DNA of 64,000 nucleotides from RBG-13-66-14 sp964436465 (GCA_964436465.1 CAYTCV010000005.1:1-64000); one strand, 5' to 3'; positions 1-8,766 are shown, counted from the first letter of the stretch. The notes: generated from the letters alone by a model not told the origin. A program made the numbers and translations.

Positions 1-39
1 TGCACGGTCGCCCCTACGGGCAATTGCGCTATTCTAAAC

Positions 40-66
40 GTAGGGCGGGGACTCCTGCCCCCGCCG
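40..66. repeat. Dispersed GC-rich palindromic repeat
   Basis: This is an inverted repeat of the form GTAGGGCGGGGACT...CCCCCGCC, with a seven-base GC stem. Related copies lie near 16938, 28277, 53577, 58158 and 58199. The rest of the first 150 bases holds no gene that can be supported. Confidence 0.6.
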
Positions 67-152
67 CGACATACACATCACCCCACAGCCATACGGTCGC
101 ACGTGGAGGGGATAGCCGATTCCACCCGTCACCCGCGCACACACCGAATTGA

Positions 153-1055
153 TTAAAACTTCAGCGTGTAGCTGACGCGGTGGACGTAGCCCATGGGAAG
201 TTGCGGCACGAAGGCGTAGTCCAGCTCACCCACCATCAGGCCGGACAGGGCGTCCAGGCCGATTCCCAGCGAGATGCCGGACCAGGAGTCGAAGTCTCCG
301 AAGATGTCGTAACCGGCGCGGAACGACACGCCCTTGACCGCCTCCCACTCCACCCCGACGCAGGCCTCCATCGTCCCCTCGAAGCCCAGGCCGAAGTCGC
401 CGGTCACGGTGAGCGTCTGCTGGAACATGCTCGAGCCGAGGCCGACGCGGACCCCCATGGGCATGGACTCGGAAAGCTCCTGGAACTTCACCTTGGGGCC
501 CAGGTTCTCCACCACCAGGCCCACCCGGAGGCCGTTGAACCGGGTATGGTAGAGGAGGCCGAAATCGCCGGCGAAGCCCTGGCCGACCTCCTGGTCGTAC
601 TTCTGCATGACGTAGTGCCCGGAGATTCCCAGCGAAAAGCCGGGGAGCGGCTCGATGGAGATGGCCCCGCCCAGGGTGCCCAATCCCACGCTGTAGGTCC
701 CGATGGGGTCGCCGTAGGAATCCCGGCGGGTCTCGGCCGCGTAGACCATGTTCAGCTCCACGCCGTAGCTCCACATGTCGCTGATGTCGTGGGTGAATCC
801 AATCCAGCCGTGGTGCACGTCGCCGATGATGTTGGCGTAGTAGGAACCCAGCTCGGCATTGATGATTTGGGCCAGTCCGGCGGGATTGGAGGCCATGCCG
901 AAGACGTCGTCCGAAATGGCGGTGTAGGCCCCGGCGAGCGCCATGGGCCGGGCGCCGATTCCCAGGCGGAGGAAATCGGCCCCCACGGTGCCCGGACCGC
1001 CGCCGGCCGAGACCACCGACGCCAGAACCAAAATGACCGCCGTCACTCTGCGCAT
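153..1055 (-). CDS. PorV/UPF0164-like outer-membrane beta-barrel protein
   Basis: A 300-aa exported protein with a cleavable signal peptide (about residues 1-17). After it comes the family signature: GADFLRLGIGARPMALAGAY, then SNPAGLAQ, with alternating hydrophobic strands to a C-terminal aromatic residue (TLKF). PorV/PorQ-type proteins of FCB bacteria are outer-membrane barrels; PorV acts as a shuttle in type IX secretion, but many paralogs have no known role. It lies 11 bases after the M6-like gene on the same strand, so the two are probably co-transcribed. A barrel is likely; the PorV function is only inferred. Confidence 0.8.
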   Translation of the reverse strand: MRRVTAVILVLASVVSAGGGPGTVGADFLRLGIGARPMALAGAYTAISDDVFGMASNPAGLAQIINAELGSYYANIIGDVHHGWIGFTHDISDMWSYGVELNMVYAAETRRDSYGDPIGTYSVGLGTLGGAISIEPLPGFSLGISGHYVMQKYDQEVGQGFAGDFGLLYHTRFNGLRVGLVVENLGPKVKFQELSESMPMGVRVGLGSSMFQQTLTVTGDFGLGFEGTMEACVGVEWEAVKGVSFRAGYDIFGDFDSWSGISLGIGLDALSGLMVGELDYAFVPQLPMGYVHRVSYTLKF

Positions 1056-1066
1056 GCCGGTCCCTT

Positions 1067-2890
1067 TCAGCGGATGACGGTGAATTTGCCGTGGCCCACG
1101 TGGTAGGAGCCCGAATCCACGGTGAAGAAGTAGAGGCCCGTGGCCACCTGGTTCCCGTCGTCGTTGTCCCCGTACCAGGCCGCCTGCCCGAATGCCTCGT
1201 CCACCTCGTCCTCGCCGATGGTGCGCACCAGGTCCCCGGACAGGGTGTAGATGCGCACGGTAACCCGGATGCCGAACTGGAAGAAGAAGGTGAGGTGGTC
1301 GTCGGTCTCGGGGTAGTACGGATTGGGCCCCGCCATAACCCCCCGGGTCAGCGGGTTGCGGATGCTGGTCACGTAGAGGGTCATGGGGTTGCCCGAATCC
1401 GAGATGCGCTCGATGTAGCAGGTGGATTCGCTGGAGCCGTAGGGAAGGGAATCGGGCGAGGTATCGGGGCCGAACTCCCGCCTGGAGAATTTTCCCGGGA
1501 AGGGGTCCCCGTCATCGCCCAGGTTCACCCGGAAGTCCAGGTCGTTGTAGCCGTCGGCCTCCTCCAGGTCCACGCCCTTGTGCAGCTTGTTCCCGTTGAC
1601 GGTGTTTCCGGAAAGGTTGGCCTCGATGACCCGCTCGTCGATGTGCCAGATGAGCAGGCCGTCACAGGGCGTCGGGTCTTCGGGGTTGATGTGCTCCAGA
1701 TACGACAGGCCGCGGTCGAAGCCCACCTGCTGGCGGTTCTCCAGCAGGAAGTACTCCTCCGGTCCGGCGACGGTGATGCGCAGGAACCGGGTGGCGTCGG
1801 GCGGCGCCGAGCTTTCGGCCCGGTAGACGGCGTGCGGTTGGTTGCGGCCCTGGGTGGCGTTGGTCACCGAGACCCAGCCCGCGTAGTACTTGCTCCAGGC
1901 GCAGGGGTGCACCGGGCAGTTACCGGGAAGGGGGACGCGCTGGGGATAGGCCACAATTCCCGTCCAGGCGCCGTAGCCCATCAGGCCCCAGTAACCGATG
2001 CCGTAGGAGTCGGCGTCCCAGCGGTTCGGGGTGGTGTCATAGAGCGCGGGCAGGCCGAGGGTGTACCCGAAGTCTTGGCAGAACACGCCGATGGTCACCA
2101 GAAGCTCGTTGCCGTCGTCGGCGTTGTCCAGAAGCTCCTCGGGCACGACCATGAAATTTTTAATCCGAACCCCGTCGTCGGTGACGAAAGACCCGGGACC
2201 GCCGTTGGATTCCAGGTCCCATTTGCAGCTCCAGATGTTCCCCGGGTCGCGGCTCTGCTCGGCCCCCCAGCCGGCGTGAACGACGAACAGCGCGTCCACG
2301 TAGCCGTCATCGTCGGAGTGTTCGGGGTCGGCGGAGCGAGGGATGCCGTCGGGGCCGTCGTTGTCGTAATCGGCGAAGTTGATGCGCTGGTCCGCAGCGA
2401 CCAGGGCGTAGCGCACCATCCCCTGGGAGTTGCGCGGGTAGTCGCCGAAGCCGTACCGCCCGTTGGTGAAATAGGCGTAATCCAGCTCGTGGCCGGAGTC
2501 GTCGGTTCCGCTGACGCGAATCCAGGCCGAATCCACGTCCGATTCCTCGTCGCCCACGATGCGGACGCGGCTGCCGGTCACCTCGTTCCAGTAGTCGGTG
2601 AAGGTGCCCGGCTCCTGATTGCGGCGGAAGATTATCTTCCCGTACTCCAGCGGCGGGTGGATGTCCTTGTCGGCCGGCTGGTCGTCGAAATCCACCAACA
2701 GGATGAGGGGTCGGACGGTGAGGTTGGCCGCGGGGGGAACCGGGGAGGGATGGTCCACGCCGTCGGGGCGTTCCGGTTCGGCAAAGGTGTACGGCTGTGT
2801 CAATCCGTAGTAGTCGTAGAGCTCCGGCGGCATGCCGGGCATGGCCCAGGCTGCGCAGGAGAGGAGGAACAGGAGGAGGGTCGCCCGCAA
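1067..2890 (-). CDS. M6-type (immune inhibitor A-like) secreted peptidase homolog with degenerate active site and C-terminal sorting domain
   Basis: A secreted protein of about 607 aa. Residues 1-16 form a signal peptide. The middle matches the M6 peptidase fold, including GLPALYDT and YWGLMGYGAWTG. The last 85 residues are a FlgD/T9SS-like beta-sandwich tail (GPNPYYPET, VRIYTLSGDLVRTI, GNQVATGLYFFTV). In active M6 enzymes the segment before GLPxLYD reads HEFGH; here it reads QDFGY, so both zinc histidines and the catalytic glutamate are gone. The TTG start at 2890 has a GGAGG six bases upstream; a GTG at 2914 would sit almost at the predicted transcription start. It is probably a non-catalytic binding or structural protein. 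Confidence 0.8.
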   Translation of the reverse strand: MRATLLLFLLSCAAWAMPGMPPELYDYYGLTQPYTFAEPERPDGVDHPSPVPPAANLTVRPLILLVDFDDQPADKDIHPPLEYGKIIFRRNQEPGTFTDYWNEVTGSRVRIVGDEESDVDSAWIRVSGTDDSGHELDYAYFTNGRYGFGDYPRNSQGMVRYALVAADQRINFADYDNDGPDGIPRSADPEHSDDDGYVDALFVVHAGWGAEQSRDPGNIWSCKWDLESNGGPGSFVTDDGVRIKNFMVVPEELLDNADDGNELLVTIGVFCQDFGYTLGLPALYDTTPNRWDADSYGIGYWGLMGYGAWTGIVAYPQRVPLPGNCPVHPCAWSKYYAGWVSVTNATQGRNQPHAVYRAESSAPPDATRFLRITVAGPEEYFLLENRQQVGFDRGLSYLEHINPEDPTPCDGLLIWHIDERVIEANLSGNTVNGNKLHKGVDLEEADGYNDLDFRVNLGDDGDPFPGKFSRREFGPDTSPDSLPYGSSESTCYIERISDSGNPMTLYVTSIRNPLTRGVMAGPNPYYPETDDHLTFFFQFGIRVTVRIYTLSGDLVRTIGEDEVDEAFGQAAWYGDNDDGNQVATGLYFFTVDSGSYHVGHGKFTVIR

Positions 2891-2920
2891 CGTGGCCTCC
2901 GGCGTCGGATGCACGGTATG

Positions 2921-2929
2921 ACTATAGCA
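2921..2929 (-). promoter_or_regulatory. Possible extended -10 promoter of the M6-like gene
   Basis: The minus strand reads TGCTATAGT, an extended -10 element (TG-N-TATAGT), about 31 bases before the TTG start. No -35 match is visible at the usual distance. Confidence 0.4.
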
Positions 2930-3031
2930 GAAAAGGGGACCCCGGCGCCAGAGGCGGGGCCGGGGAGGTTTTTACCGGTTTTCCGTCGGGCGCCGGGGTG
3001 CAACGTGCAGAGGCGGGCGGGGACGCGACGT

Positions 3032-3382
3032 TTAGTTGAACAGTTCCTTGACCGCCCCCCAACTGCCCTGCTCCACGTCGCTCGAGGCCTCCACGATGAC
3101 GGTTCCGGTCATCGTGGGATGGATGGAGCAGTGGTAGTCCCATGTGCCGGATATGTCGAAGGTGTGGGACCAGGATTCGCCGTGGGCGAGATTGCCCGAA
3201 TCCCAGGACATGTCGTCCGCGGTGACGGTATGCGCGACCTGGTCCAGGTTGGTCCAGGTGACGGTGTCCCCCTCCATGATGGTGAGCGTGACCGGGTCGA
3301 AGGCGAATCCGGAAATGTCCACGGCGTACTCGGCGGCGGACACGGCGGAAACGAGTGCGAGCAGGATAATCAGCCTTCTCAT
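3032..3382 (-). CDS. Plastocyanin-like cupredoxin with SWG tail
   Basis: A 116-aa exported type 1 copper protein with a signal peptide (residues 1-16). The copper ligands are visible: His in VAHTVT and the Cys-His-Met set in YHCSIHPTMTG. This is the plastocyanin/amicyanin-type arrangement of small electron carriers that act outside the cytoplasm. The protein continues past the cupredoxin fold into a tail ending SWGAVKELFN, which resembles the ends of three other exported proteins in this window. It has its own promoter about 75 bases upstream. The electron-transfer partner is not visible here. Confidence 0.88.
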   Translation of the reverse strand: MRRLIILLALVSAVSAAEYAVDISGFAFDPVTLTIMEGDTVTWTNLDQVAHTVTADDMSWDSGNLAHGESWSHTFDISGTWDYHCSIHPTMTGTVIVEASSDVEQGSWGAVKELFN

Positions 3383-3455
3383 CTTAACCCCTTTGTTATC
3401 AATCCGATTTCGTTCAACGAAACGTTCAACGCATAACCAAGTCGTTGCATCGGTA

Positions 3456-3484
3456 ATTATAGCCTAAATGAAACATCTTCTCAA
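3456..3484 (-). promoter_or_regulatory. Sigma-70-type promoter of the cupredoxin gene
   Basis: On the minus strand TTGAGA (3484-3479) is followed after 17 bases by TATAAT (3461-3456), an almost perfect housekeeping promoter. It predicts a 5' leader of about 65 bases. Confidence 0.7.
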
Positions 3485-3561
3485 TAATAAATTCATTCTT
3501 TTACAAAAGCCCGCGGCCCCGTTTCTCGACCGGGGCGAATCAGGTACAATAAAGGGTCTGA

Positions 3562-6500
3562 GTGTGCGTGGGTAAAACGGCGCGGGACGGCGAACGGGTG
3601 TCGAAAACCGCCAATATCATCGGCCGCTGGGCGGCCCAGGCCCTCGTCGGCGTCTTCGCCGGGGTGGCGACCCTCGTCGTCATTGCCACCCTCGTCTTCC
3701 GCATCCTCTACCCCGAAGAAAAGCTCAGGGAGCTGGTGCTGGGGCTGGTCAACGAGTCCCTCCAGGGCGAGGTGACCGTCGGCCCCGTCTTCATCTCGCC
3801 CCTGACCGGCCTGGTCGTACGGGACCTCACGGTTCTCTCCAGCGCGGAGTTCGACCGGGCGCCGGCCGTGCGGCTCGACGAGTTCGTACTCCACTACGAC
3901 CTCGGGGCGCTCCTCGCCGACAACCGGGTCAGCCTGGACGTGGTCGAGGCCCGGGGCGTGAAAGTCAACCTCATCGAGATTCCCGGCCTGGGCTGGAACG
4001 TCGAGCACCTGGTGGCGCCCAGCGAGGAGGAGAAACCGCCCTTCACCTGGGACTCCCTGCCGGTGGACGTCCGGCTCCGGCGCCTGTCCATCCAGGAGCT
4101 GGACGTAACGGTCTCCGACGACATCGCGGCCCACCTCGGGGGCCTGTCCCTGGTCCTGGGGGAATTCGACACCGGCAATCCCGGACCGGTGCTTCTGGCA
4201 ATCCGAAAGGAACCGGGCCCGGTGAGCCTGCGCCTGGGCCCGGCGGAAAACCCGGCGGCGGCGGGGCGTATAGGCGAATTGAGCCTGAAGCTGGACCTCA
4301 CCGTCCCCGGCGACCCGCTCCAGGCCACGGCGGTTTCGGGCGATTTCTATGTCGCCGCCTCGGGAGTCAACCTCTCCGCCCCCCTGGAGTTCGCTCCCGC
4401 GGGAGCGCTCACCTTCCGGGGCGCCTTCGACGCCGACCTGGCTACGTTGGGCGTCAACGTGACCGGGGGACGGCTGACCCTGGGCGACTACCTCTGTCTG
4501 GGACTGGAGGCGGCGGCGACGCTGAGCGGAGAGCCCCGGGCGACCGTGAAGCTCGGTGTGGAGAAGGCCGAGCTGGGTCCCCTGGCCCGGGACTTTTCAG
4601 CCATTCTGCCGGATATCGTCGCTTCGGGCGGAGTTTCCGGCGCGGTGGGCCTGGACGTGCGCCTGGACGAATCCTTCGCGCCCCGGACGGCGTACGTCGA
4701 GGCCGAGCTCGACCTGGCCCAGGTCGAGGGCGGGATGACGCTTCCCGACGGTCCGGCCCGCGTGGTGGGCCTGAACGGCACCCTCGCCCTCAAGACCCTC
4801 GTGGAGCTCGACGACCCGCGGCCCGCGGTGGACCTGGCGGCGGACCTCGCCATCCTGAGCGCGGAGTTGGGTCCCTACTCGGCGGGCAACCTGACGCTCT
4901 CGGCGAACGGAACGGTGGACCTGGCCGGGCCTTCCGCCACGGGGCTCAAGGTGGCCCTAAGAGCCGGTCATCTGTCGAGCACCGGTGAGCCCGGCCCCCT
5001 CCTGGCAAGCAACCTCGCCGTCGACGGGACGTTTTCCGCCGATTTATCGAACAGCCGCTTCATCGCCGAGGGGCTCCGGATGAATCTGGGGACGTTGCGG
5101 GTCGCGGGTATGGGGCTTCCCGGCCCCGTGTCGCTAGACGGCGTCTCCGTCGAGGGGTCGCTGGCGGCCGACCTGAACGCCGGAAACGTCACCCTCGAGG
5201 GGATGCGGGTGGACCTGGGCGACGCGCTCCACTGGCGCGGCGACGCAACGGTGAACGACTTCGGCCGGGGGGGTGTCTCCGCCAGGCTCGACGAGTTCGT
5301 GGTCAATCTCGACCGGGCGCTCGGCCTCATCCCGTCCGGGATGGTCGAGCTGCCGCCGGTGAAGCCCGTCGGAGAGGCCCGCATCCGGGGATGGGTCGAG
5401 CTGGCGCCGGGTGCGCTGGACGACCCCGACCCCCTCGTCCTGGCCCGCTCGCTCCGGACTCACCTCGACGTGGAGCTGACCGATGTCTCGGTCGGCCTTC
5501 CCCAGGGGAGCGCCGACGGCATCAACGCCGACCTCGCCCTCGATTTCAACTCCGGCGACGGGGAGCTGGAGCTGGACGCCGCCGTGGCCGACGTCGTCCT
5601 CACCGACCTGCCCGTGACCGTCCAGGGGGTGACGCTGGCTTTCAAAGGCCGCCTGCTGGGGCTGGAGGAAATCGGGTTCGAGAAAATTGAGGCCGGCGTC
5701 GATTCGCTGGACCTGAGCCTCACCGGGAACGGGGCGGTCTCCGACCTCCTCGGAACGCCCATCGCGGCCCTCAACCTGCAGGGAAGGGCGGGAAGAATCG
5801 GCCAACCCCTGAAGGTGAGCGCGGGGATGGCGGACGTGGAAGGCCAGGTGAGCCTGGAGCTCGCCCTGCGCGGACCGGTGCAGGGACCGAAACCGATGCA
5901 AATCACCGGGCGGCTCCGGTTCCACCAGATAAGCGTAAGGCAGGGGGGCGTCCTTTCGGTCACCGGCATCGAGGGTGAGCTGCCCATCGACAACAAGGTC
6001 GTCCTCAGCGCGCCCCTCCCGCTGCCCGGGACCTCCGAGGAGCGTCCGTCGCCCTTCGGTGAGCGCCGGTACGAGCTCCTGGCCCCCTTCACCCCGCCCC
6101 CCGACCTGACCATCGACGAGGTCCGCCTGACCGGGGCCGGGATGCCCGAGATGCGGGTGAACGACCTCGAGCTCACCTGGGGCGTCACCGGCGGCGGGCT
6201 GCACATCTGGCGCCTGGCGGCGAAGGCCCTGGGCGGCAGCCTGGTGGGCCGGCTCAACCTCCTGCTGACCGACGTGGTTCCGAGTTTCAGCCTCCAGCTC
6301 GAGTTCAGCGACGTGAACGTGGGCTACCTCATCGAGGGCGTCGAGCCGACGGAAGGCGCGGAAATCAACGGGGACCTCCGCCTGAGCGGAAGCGGCGCGG
6401 ATTTCGACGACATCATCACCCGGTTCGACCTAGAGGGGTCCGCCAACATCACCCGCATCGGCAAACAGGTGTTGGACAAGATGCTCCTGTTCCTGGACCC

Positions 6501-6765
6501 CGAGGGCACCAACCCCTCCATCACCCAGGTCCGCGGCCTGCTGGGGAGCCTGCAGAAGCAGCCGGACCTGGTCACGATGGACCTGAAGAACCAGCGCATG
6601 ACGCTGAAAATCCGCGTCGTGGACACCGGCTTCTCCCTGCTGTCCCTTTTCACCAGCTTTATAGACCTCTCCGAGTTCACCATCCCCCGCATCCCCATCG
6701 CCGACATCCTGCGCCGCTACTTACTTCCCGAGGCCCAGGGCACGGGCGTGGACATATACGATTGA
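3562..6765 (+). CDS. AsmA/TamB-like membrane-anchored envelope protein
   Basis: A 1067-aa protein with one N-terminal membrane helix (about residues 25-45), then about 1000 residues of repetitive beta-rich sequence with frequent DL and GxL patterns. This is typical of AsmA-like and TamB-like proteins, which bridge the periplasm and are linked to phospholipid or outer-membrane protein traffic. The C-terminal 150 residues (ITRIGKQVLDKMLLFLDPEG, then LKIRVVDTGFSLLSLF) match the end of AsmA-type C-terminal domains. The start is unsettled: GTG 3562 follows AAAGGG, but a TACAAT box at 3545-3550 would put transcription start near 3557 and favour the GTG at 3598. A TetR regulator follows 30 bases downstream. 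Confidence 0.75.
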   Translation: MCVGKTARDGERVSKTANIIGRWAAQALVGVFAGVATLVVIATLVFRILYPEEKLRELVLGLVNESLQGEVTVGPVFISPLTGLVVRDLTVLSSAEFDRAPAVRLDEFVLHYDLGALLADNRVSLDVVEARGVKVNLIEIPGLGWNVEHLVAPSEEEKPPFTWDSLPVDVRLRRLSIQELDVTVSDDIAAHLGGLSLVLGEFDTGNPGPVLLAIRKEPGPVSLRLGPAENPAAAGRIGELSLKLDLTVPGDPLQATAVSGDFYVAASGVNLSAPLEFAPAGALTFRGAFDADLATLGVNVTGGRLTLGDYLCLGLEAAATLSGEPRATVKLGVEKAELGPLARDFSAILPDIVASGGVSGAVGLDVRLDESFAPRTAYVEAELDLAQVEGGMTLPDGPARVVGLNGTLALKTLVELDDPRPAVDLAADLAILSAELGPYSAGNLTLSANGTVDLAGPSATGLKVALRAGHLSSTGEPGPLLASNLAVDGTFSADLSNSRFIAEGLRMNLGTLRVAGMGLPGPVSLDGVSVEGSLAADLNAGNVTLEGMRVDLGDALHWRGDATVNDFGRGGVSARLDEFVVNLDRALGLIPSGMVELPPVKPVGEARIRGWVELAPGALDDPDPLVLARSLRTHLDVELTDVSVGLPQGSADGINADLALDFNSGDGELELDAAVADVVLTDLPVTVQGVTLAFKGRLLGLEEIGFEKIEAGVDSLDLSLTGNGAVSDLLGTPIAALNLQGRAGRIGQPLKVSAGMADVEGQVSLELALRGPVQGPKPMQITGRLRFHQISVRQGGVLSVTGIEGELPIDNKVVLSAPLPLPGTSEERPSPFGERRYELLAPFTPPPDLTIDEVRLTGAGMPEMRVNDLELTWGVTGGGLHIWRLAAKALGGSLVGRLNLLLTDVVPSFSLQLEFSDVNVGYLIEGVEPTEGAEINGDLRLSGSGADFDDIITRFDLEGSANITRIGKQVLDKMLLFLDPEGTNPSITQVRGLLGSLQKQPDLVTMDLKNQRMTLKIRVVDTGFSLLSLFTSFIDLSEFTIPRIPIADILRRYLLPEAQGTGVDIYD

Positions 6766-6795
6766 GCGGGTCGGCATCTCAAAGGCAGGTGGCAC

Positions 6796-7389
6796 ATGAC
6801 CGAGGGAGCCTTCACCGAGACCCAGATGCGGATTCTCGGCGCCGCCCGGAGTCTCCTGGAGCACCGGTCGGTGGGCGAGCTTAAGATGCGCGACATCGCG
6901 CGGGCCGGCGGCCTGGCGCCCGCGTCGGTGTACGACCATTTCCGGGGCAAGGACGACCTGCTCCGGGCGCTGTGGCGGCTCGAGGCGGCCGACCTGACCG
7001 AGCGATTCGAACGGGCCCTCGAGACCGCGGCCGACGGCGTGGACGGCATGGTCGCCTTCGGGTACGCCGTTTTCAGCGATTTCGCCGGTTACGCCAGGAG
7101 CCGGGCGCGCACCGTCGAGTTCCTCCTGGACTCCCGCTTCGGCGGAACGGCCAGGGACGCCCTGCTCAAGGGACACCGCCAACTCCGCGCGCTCCTGTTG
7201 AACGCCCTTCAGCGGAACTACCCCGGCATACCGCTCCGTCGGGCCGAGGCGTTATCCGACCTGACGCTGGCCGTCACGTCGGGACTGGCTCTGGCCCACC
7301 TCTACGACGGAAACGAGCTGGACTCCGACGAGCTGTTCGGGCAGTGGCTCGAGCTCCTCGAATTATCCTCGGCGCGCCCGAAGGATTAA
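6796..7389 (+). CDS. TetR/AcrR family transcriptional regulator
   Basis: A 197-aa protein. Residues 5-60 are a TetR-type helix-turn-helix: ILGAARSLLEHRSVGELKMR, then DIARAGGLAPASVYDHFRGK with the hallmark YDHF. The remaining helical domain would bind a ligand and dimerise, but its sequence does not reveal the ligand. AGGTGG precedes the ATG. It follows the AsmA-like gene by 30 bases and is closed by a strong terminator, so it may regulate that gene or its own operon; this is inference from position only. Confidence 0.9.
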   Translation: MTEGAFTETQMRILGAARSLLEHRSVGELKMRDIARAGGLAPASVYDHFRGKDDLLRALWRLEAADLTERFERALETAADGVDGMVAFGYAVFSDFAGYARSRARTVEFLLDSRFGGTARDALLKGHRQLRALLLNALQRNYPGIPLRRAEALSDLTLAVTSGLALAHLYDGNELDSDELFGQWLELLELSSARPKD

Positions 7390-7408
7390 CCGTCCATTGA
7401 TTAAAAAA

Positions 7409-7437
7409 ACCGACCCCGAGGGGTCGGTCTGCTTTTT
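7409..7437. terminator. Bidirectional intrinsic terminator
   Basis: A perfect hairpin (ACCGACCCC-GA-GGGGTCGGT) is flanked by a T run on the plus side and an A run on the other. It closes the TetR gene (plus) and the DUF3795 gene (minus), which converge here. Confidence 0.88.
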
Positions 7438-7447
7438 CAAGAGAAGG

Positions 7448-7771
7448 TCAGGCCTTCCGGCGGGTATCCGCGGCGGCGGAGTCGGAATCCAGGTTTATCC
7501 TCGCCTCTTCTCCGCCGGGGAAGGAGCGGAAGAACTCCTCGAGCATCGGGCAGACGTACCGGTCGCACGCGGCGCAGTTCGGTACGCCCATCTCCAGGGC
7601 GCAGGAACGAATCCGGCAATCCTCGAAGGTGCACCCCGGCGCGTCCGATGGCCCGGCGAAACAGCCGCCGCAGGGGATACCCCCCTCCCCGACCATTTTA
7701 TCACCCATCCCGACGGCCAGGGACGGGCAGGCGTCGCAGTCCAGGCCGCAGAAACCACCGTGCTTGAGCAT
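7448..7771 (-). CDS. DUF3795 cysteine-rich protein (copy 1)
   Basis: A 107-aa cytoplasmic protein with the DUF3795 pattern: FCGLDCDACPSLA, IPCGGC, GCTFEDCRIRSCA, then CAACDRYVCPML. The spaced cysteines suggest a metal or iron-sulfur site, but the family has no established function. An upstream in-frame extension exists, but the ATG at 7771 is followed at once by the conserved FCGLDC start and is taken as the real start. It lies 41 bases after a second DUF3795 gene on the same strand, so the pair looks like a tandem duplication that has diverged. Confidence 0.78.
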   Translation of the reverse strand: MLKHGGFCGLDCDACPSLAVGMGDKMVGEGGIPCGGCFAGPSDAPGCTFEDCRIRSCALEMGVPNCAACDRYVCPMLEEFFRSFPGGEEARINLDSDSAAADTRRKA

Positions 7772-7812
7772 ATATTCACCGCCTTCCGTTCGGAACCGCG
7801 CCGCCGCGGCGA

Positions 7813-8157
7813 TTAACCTTTCCGGCGGGCCTCCAGGTTGACCCGGGCCTCGGGCACGGCGGCGAGGAACCCGGCGAGCCGGTCGCAGGCGTAATCCGCG
7901 CACTCGGCGCAGGTGTCCACGCCCCGCCCCATGGCGCAGGTCCGGATGCCGCACTCGTGGGCGTGGCACCCCGTGGGCTGCGGCGGTCGGGCAAAGCAAC
8001 CGGCACAGGGGATGCTCTCGGGGGGGATGTCCCCCCCGTACAACTTCGACCATTCGGCCGCGACCTCCGCCAGGGCCGCCTTGTCGCCCTTCCGGGTGGC
8101 CAGAAGGGCGGGACAGGCGTCACAGTCGATTCCGCAATACCCTCCGGATTCGAGCAT
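7813..8157 (-). CDS. DUF3795 cysteine-rich protein (copy 2)
   Basis: A 114-aa paralog of the next gene. It shares YCGIDCDACPALLA, IPCAGC, GCHAHECGIRTCA and CAECADYACDRL. Compared with copy 1 it has an insert of about 10 residues (AALAEVAAEWSKLYGGD) before the central CxGC. The ATG at 8157 lies at a good distance from GGGAGG; a GTG directly before it is the alternative. It follows the VOC gene by 10 bases, so VOC, copy 2 and copy 1 form a small operon. Function unknown. Confidence 0.78.
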   Translation of the reverse strand: MLESGGYCGIDCDACPALLATRKGDKAALAEVAAEWSKLYGGDIPPESIPCAGCFARPPQPTGCHAHECGIRTCAMGRGVDTCAECADYACDRLAGFLAAVPEARVNLEARRKG

Positions 8158-8167
8158 CACCCTCCCT

Positions 8168-8497
8168 CTAGTGTTGGCTCCACAGGCCGATGACGTTCCC
8201 CTCGATGTCGGTGAAATAGGCGTAATAGCCGAAGCCCTCGCCGATGTGCGTCTTGGGGGTGACGGTTTTACCGCCGGCCCGCTCGACCTCGGTCAGCTTG
8301 GCGGGGATGTCCGCCACCTCGACGTAGATGACCGGAGCTTCGACCTTCGTATCCAGGCCGCCGGTGATGCTGTTCGGGGGACGGAACATGTGGTAACCCC
8401 GGCTGACCTCCGTCTTCCACCCGAAGACGTCCCGGTAGAAGGGGGCGAGCTTCGCGGGGTTTTTCGTCGGAATATCGAAATGACACACGCCGTGCAT
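8168..8497 (-). CDS. VOC family (glyoxalase/bleomycin-resistance fold) protein
   Basis: A 109-aa single-domain protein with the betaalphabetabetabeta pattern of the vicinal-oxygen-chelate fold: HFDIPTKNPAKLAPFYRDVF and FGWK at the start, then ITGGLDTK, PVIYVEVADI, GGKTVTPKT and FTDIEGNVIGLWSQH at the end. The His near the N-terminus and the Glu in IEGN are at usual metal-ligand positions. Family members act on small electrophiles, antibiotics or aromatic diols; nothing here fixes the substrate. It is first in a minus-strand operon with the two DUF3795 genes. Confidence 0.85.
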   Translation of the reverse strand: MHGVCHFDIPTKNPAKLAPFYRDVFGWKTEVSRGYHMFRPPNSITGGLDTKVEAPVIYVEVADIPAKLTEVERAGGKTVTPKTHIGEGFGYYAYFTDIEGNVIGLWSQH

Positions 8498-8533
8498 CTC
8501 ATACCTCCCTGCGCCCGACCGTCCGGGCTTCCG

Positions 8534-8673
8534 CTACTTCTTCTTCAACTCCTCTTTCGGGGCTCCGCACTTGGGGCAGACCTTCGGGCAGCAGCGCACT
8601 TCCTTCGTCACGTGACCGCATTTACCACAGATAAACCGAGCGAAGCGAGCTATGCCCCGGCAAATACCGCCAT
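8534..8673 (-). pseudogene. Short zinc-ribbon protein, apparently frameshifted
   Basis: The minus strand encodes RFICGKCGHVTKE, CCPKVCPKCGAPKEELKKK and stop: two CxxC pairs, as in short rubredoxin-like zinc ribbons. No usual start codon lies in that frame. An ATG at 8671-8673 with a strong GGGAGGAATC ribosome site is one base out of frame and meets TAG after seven codons. One extra G in the GGGG run at about 8656-8659 would join them. The 20 bases at 8636-8655 also occur (inverted) near 28393, so a repeat overlaps the 5' part. Either a sequencing indel or a broken gene. Confidence 0.45.
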
Positions 8674-8766
8674 GATTCCTCCCGGGGTTTGGGATTTTAG
8701 GACACCTCCGACATGGTAACCCTTTTCGGGCCGGCCCGCAAGGGCGGTCCAGGGGCCACCGGAGGG

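Noticed and set aside
153..1106. Long open frames on the opposite strand of the PorV-like, M6-like and many other genes
   Set aside because: They are rich in Arg, Gly, His and Pro without domains or ribosome sites; at this GC content antisense frames stay open by chance.
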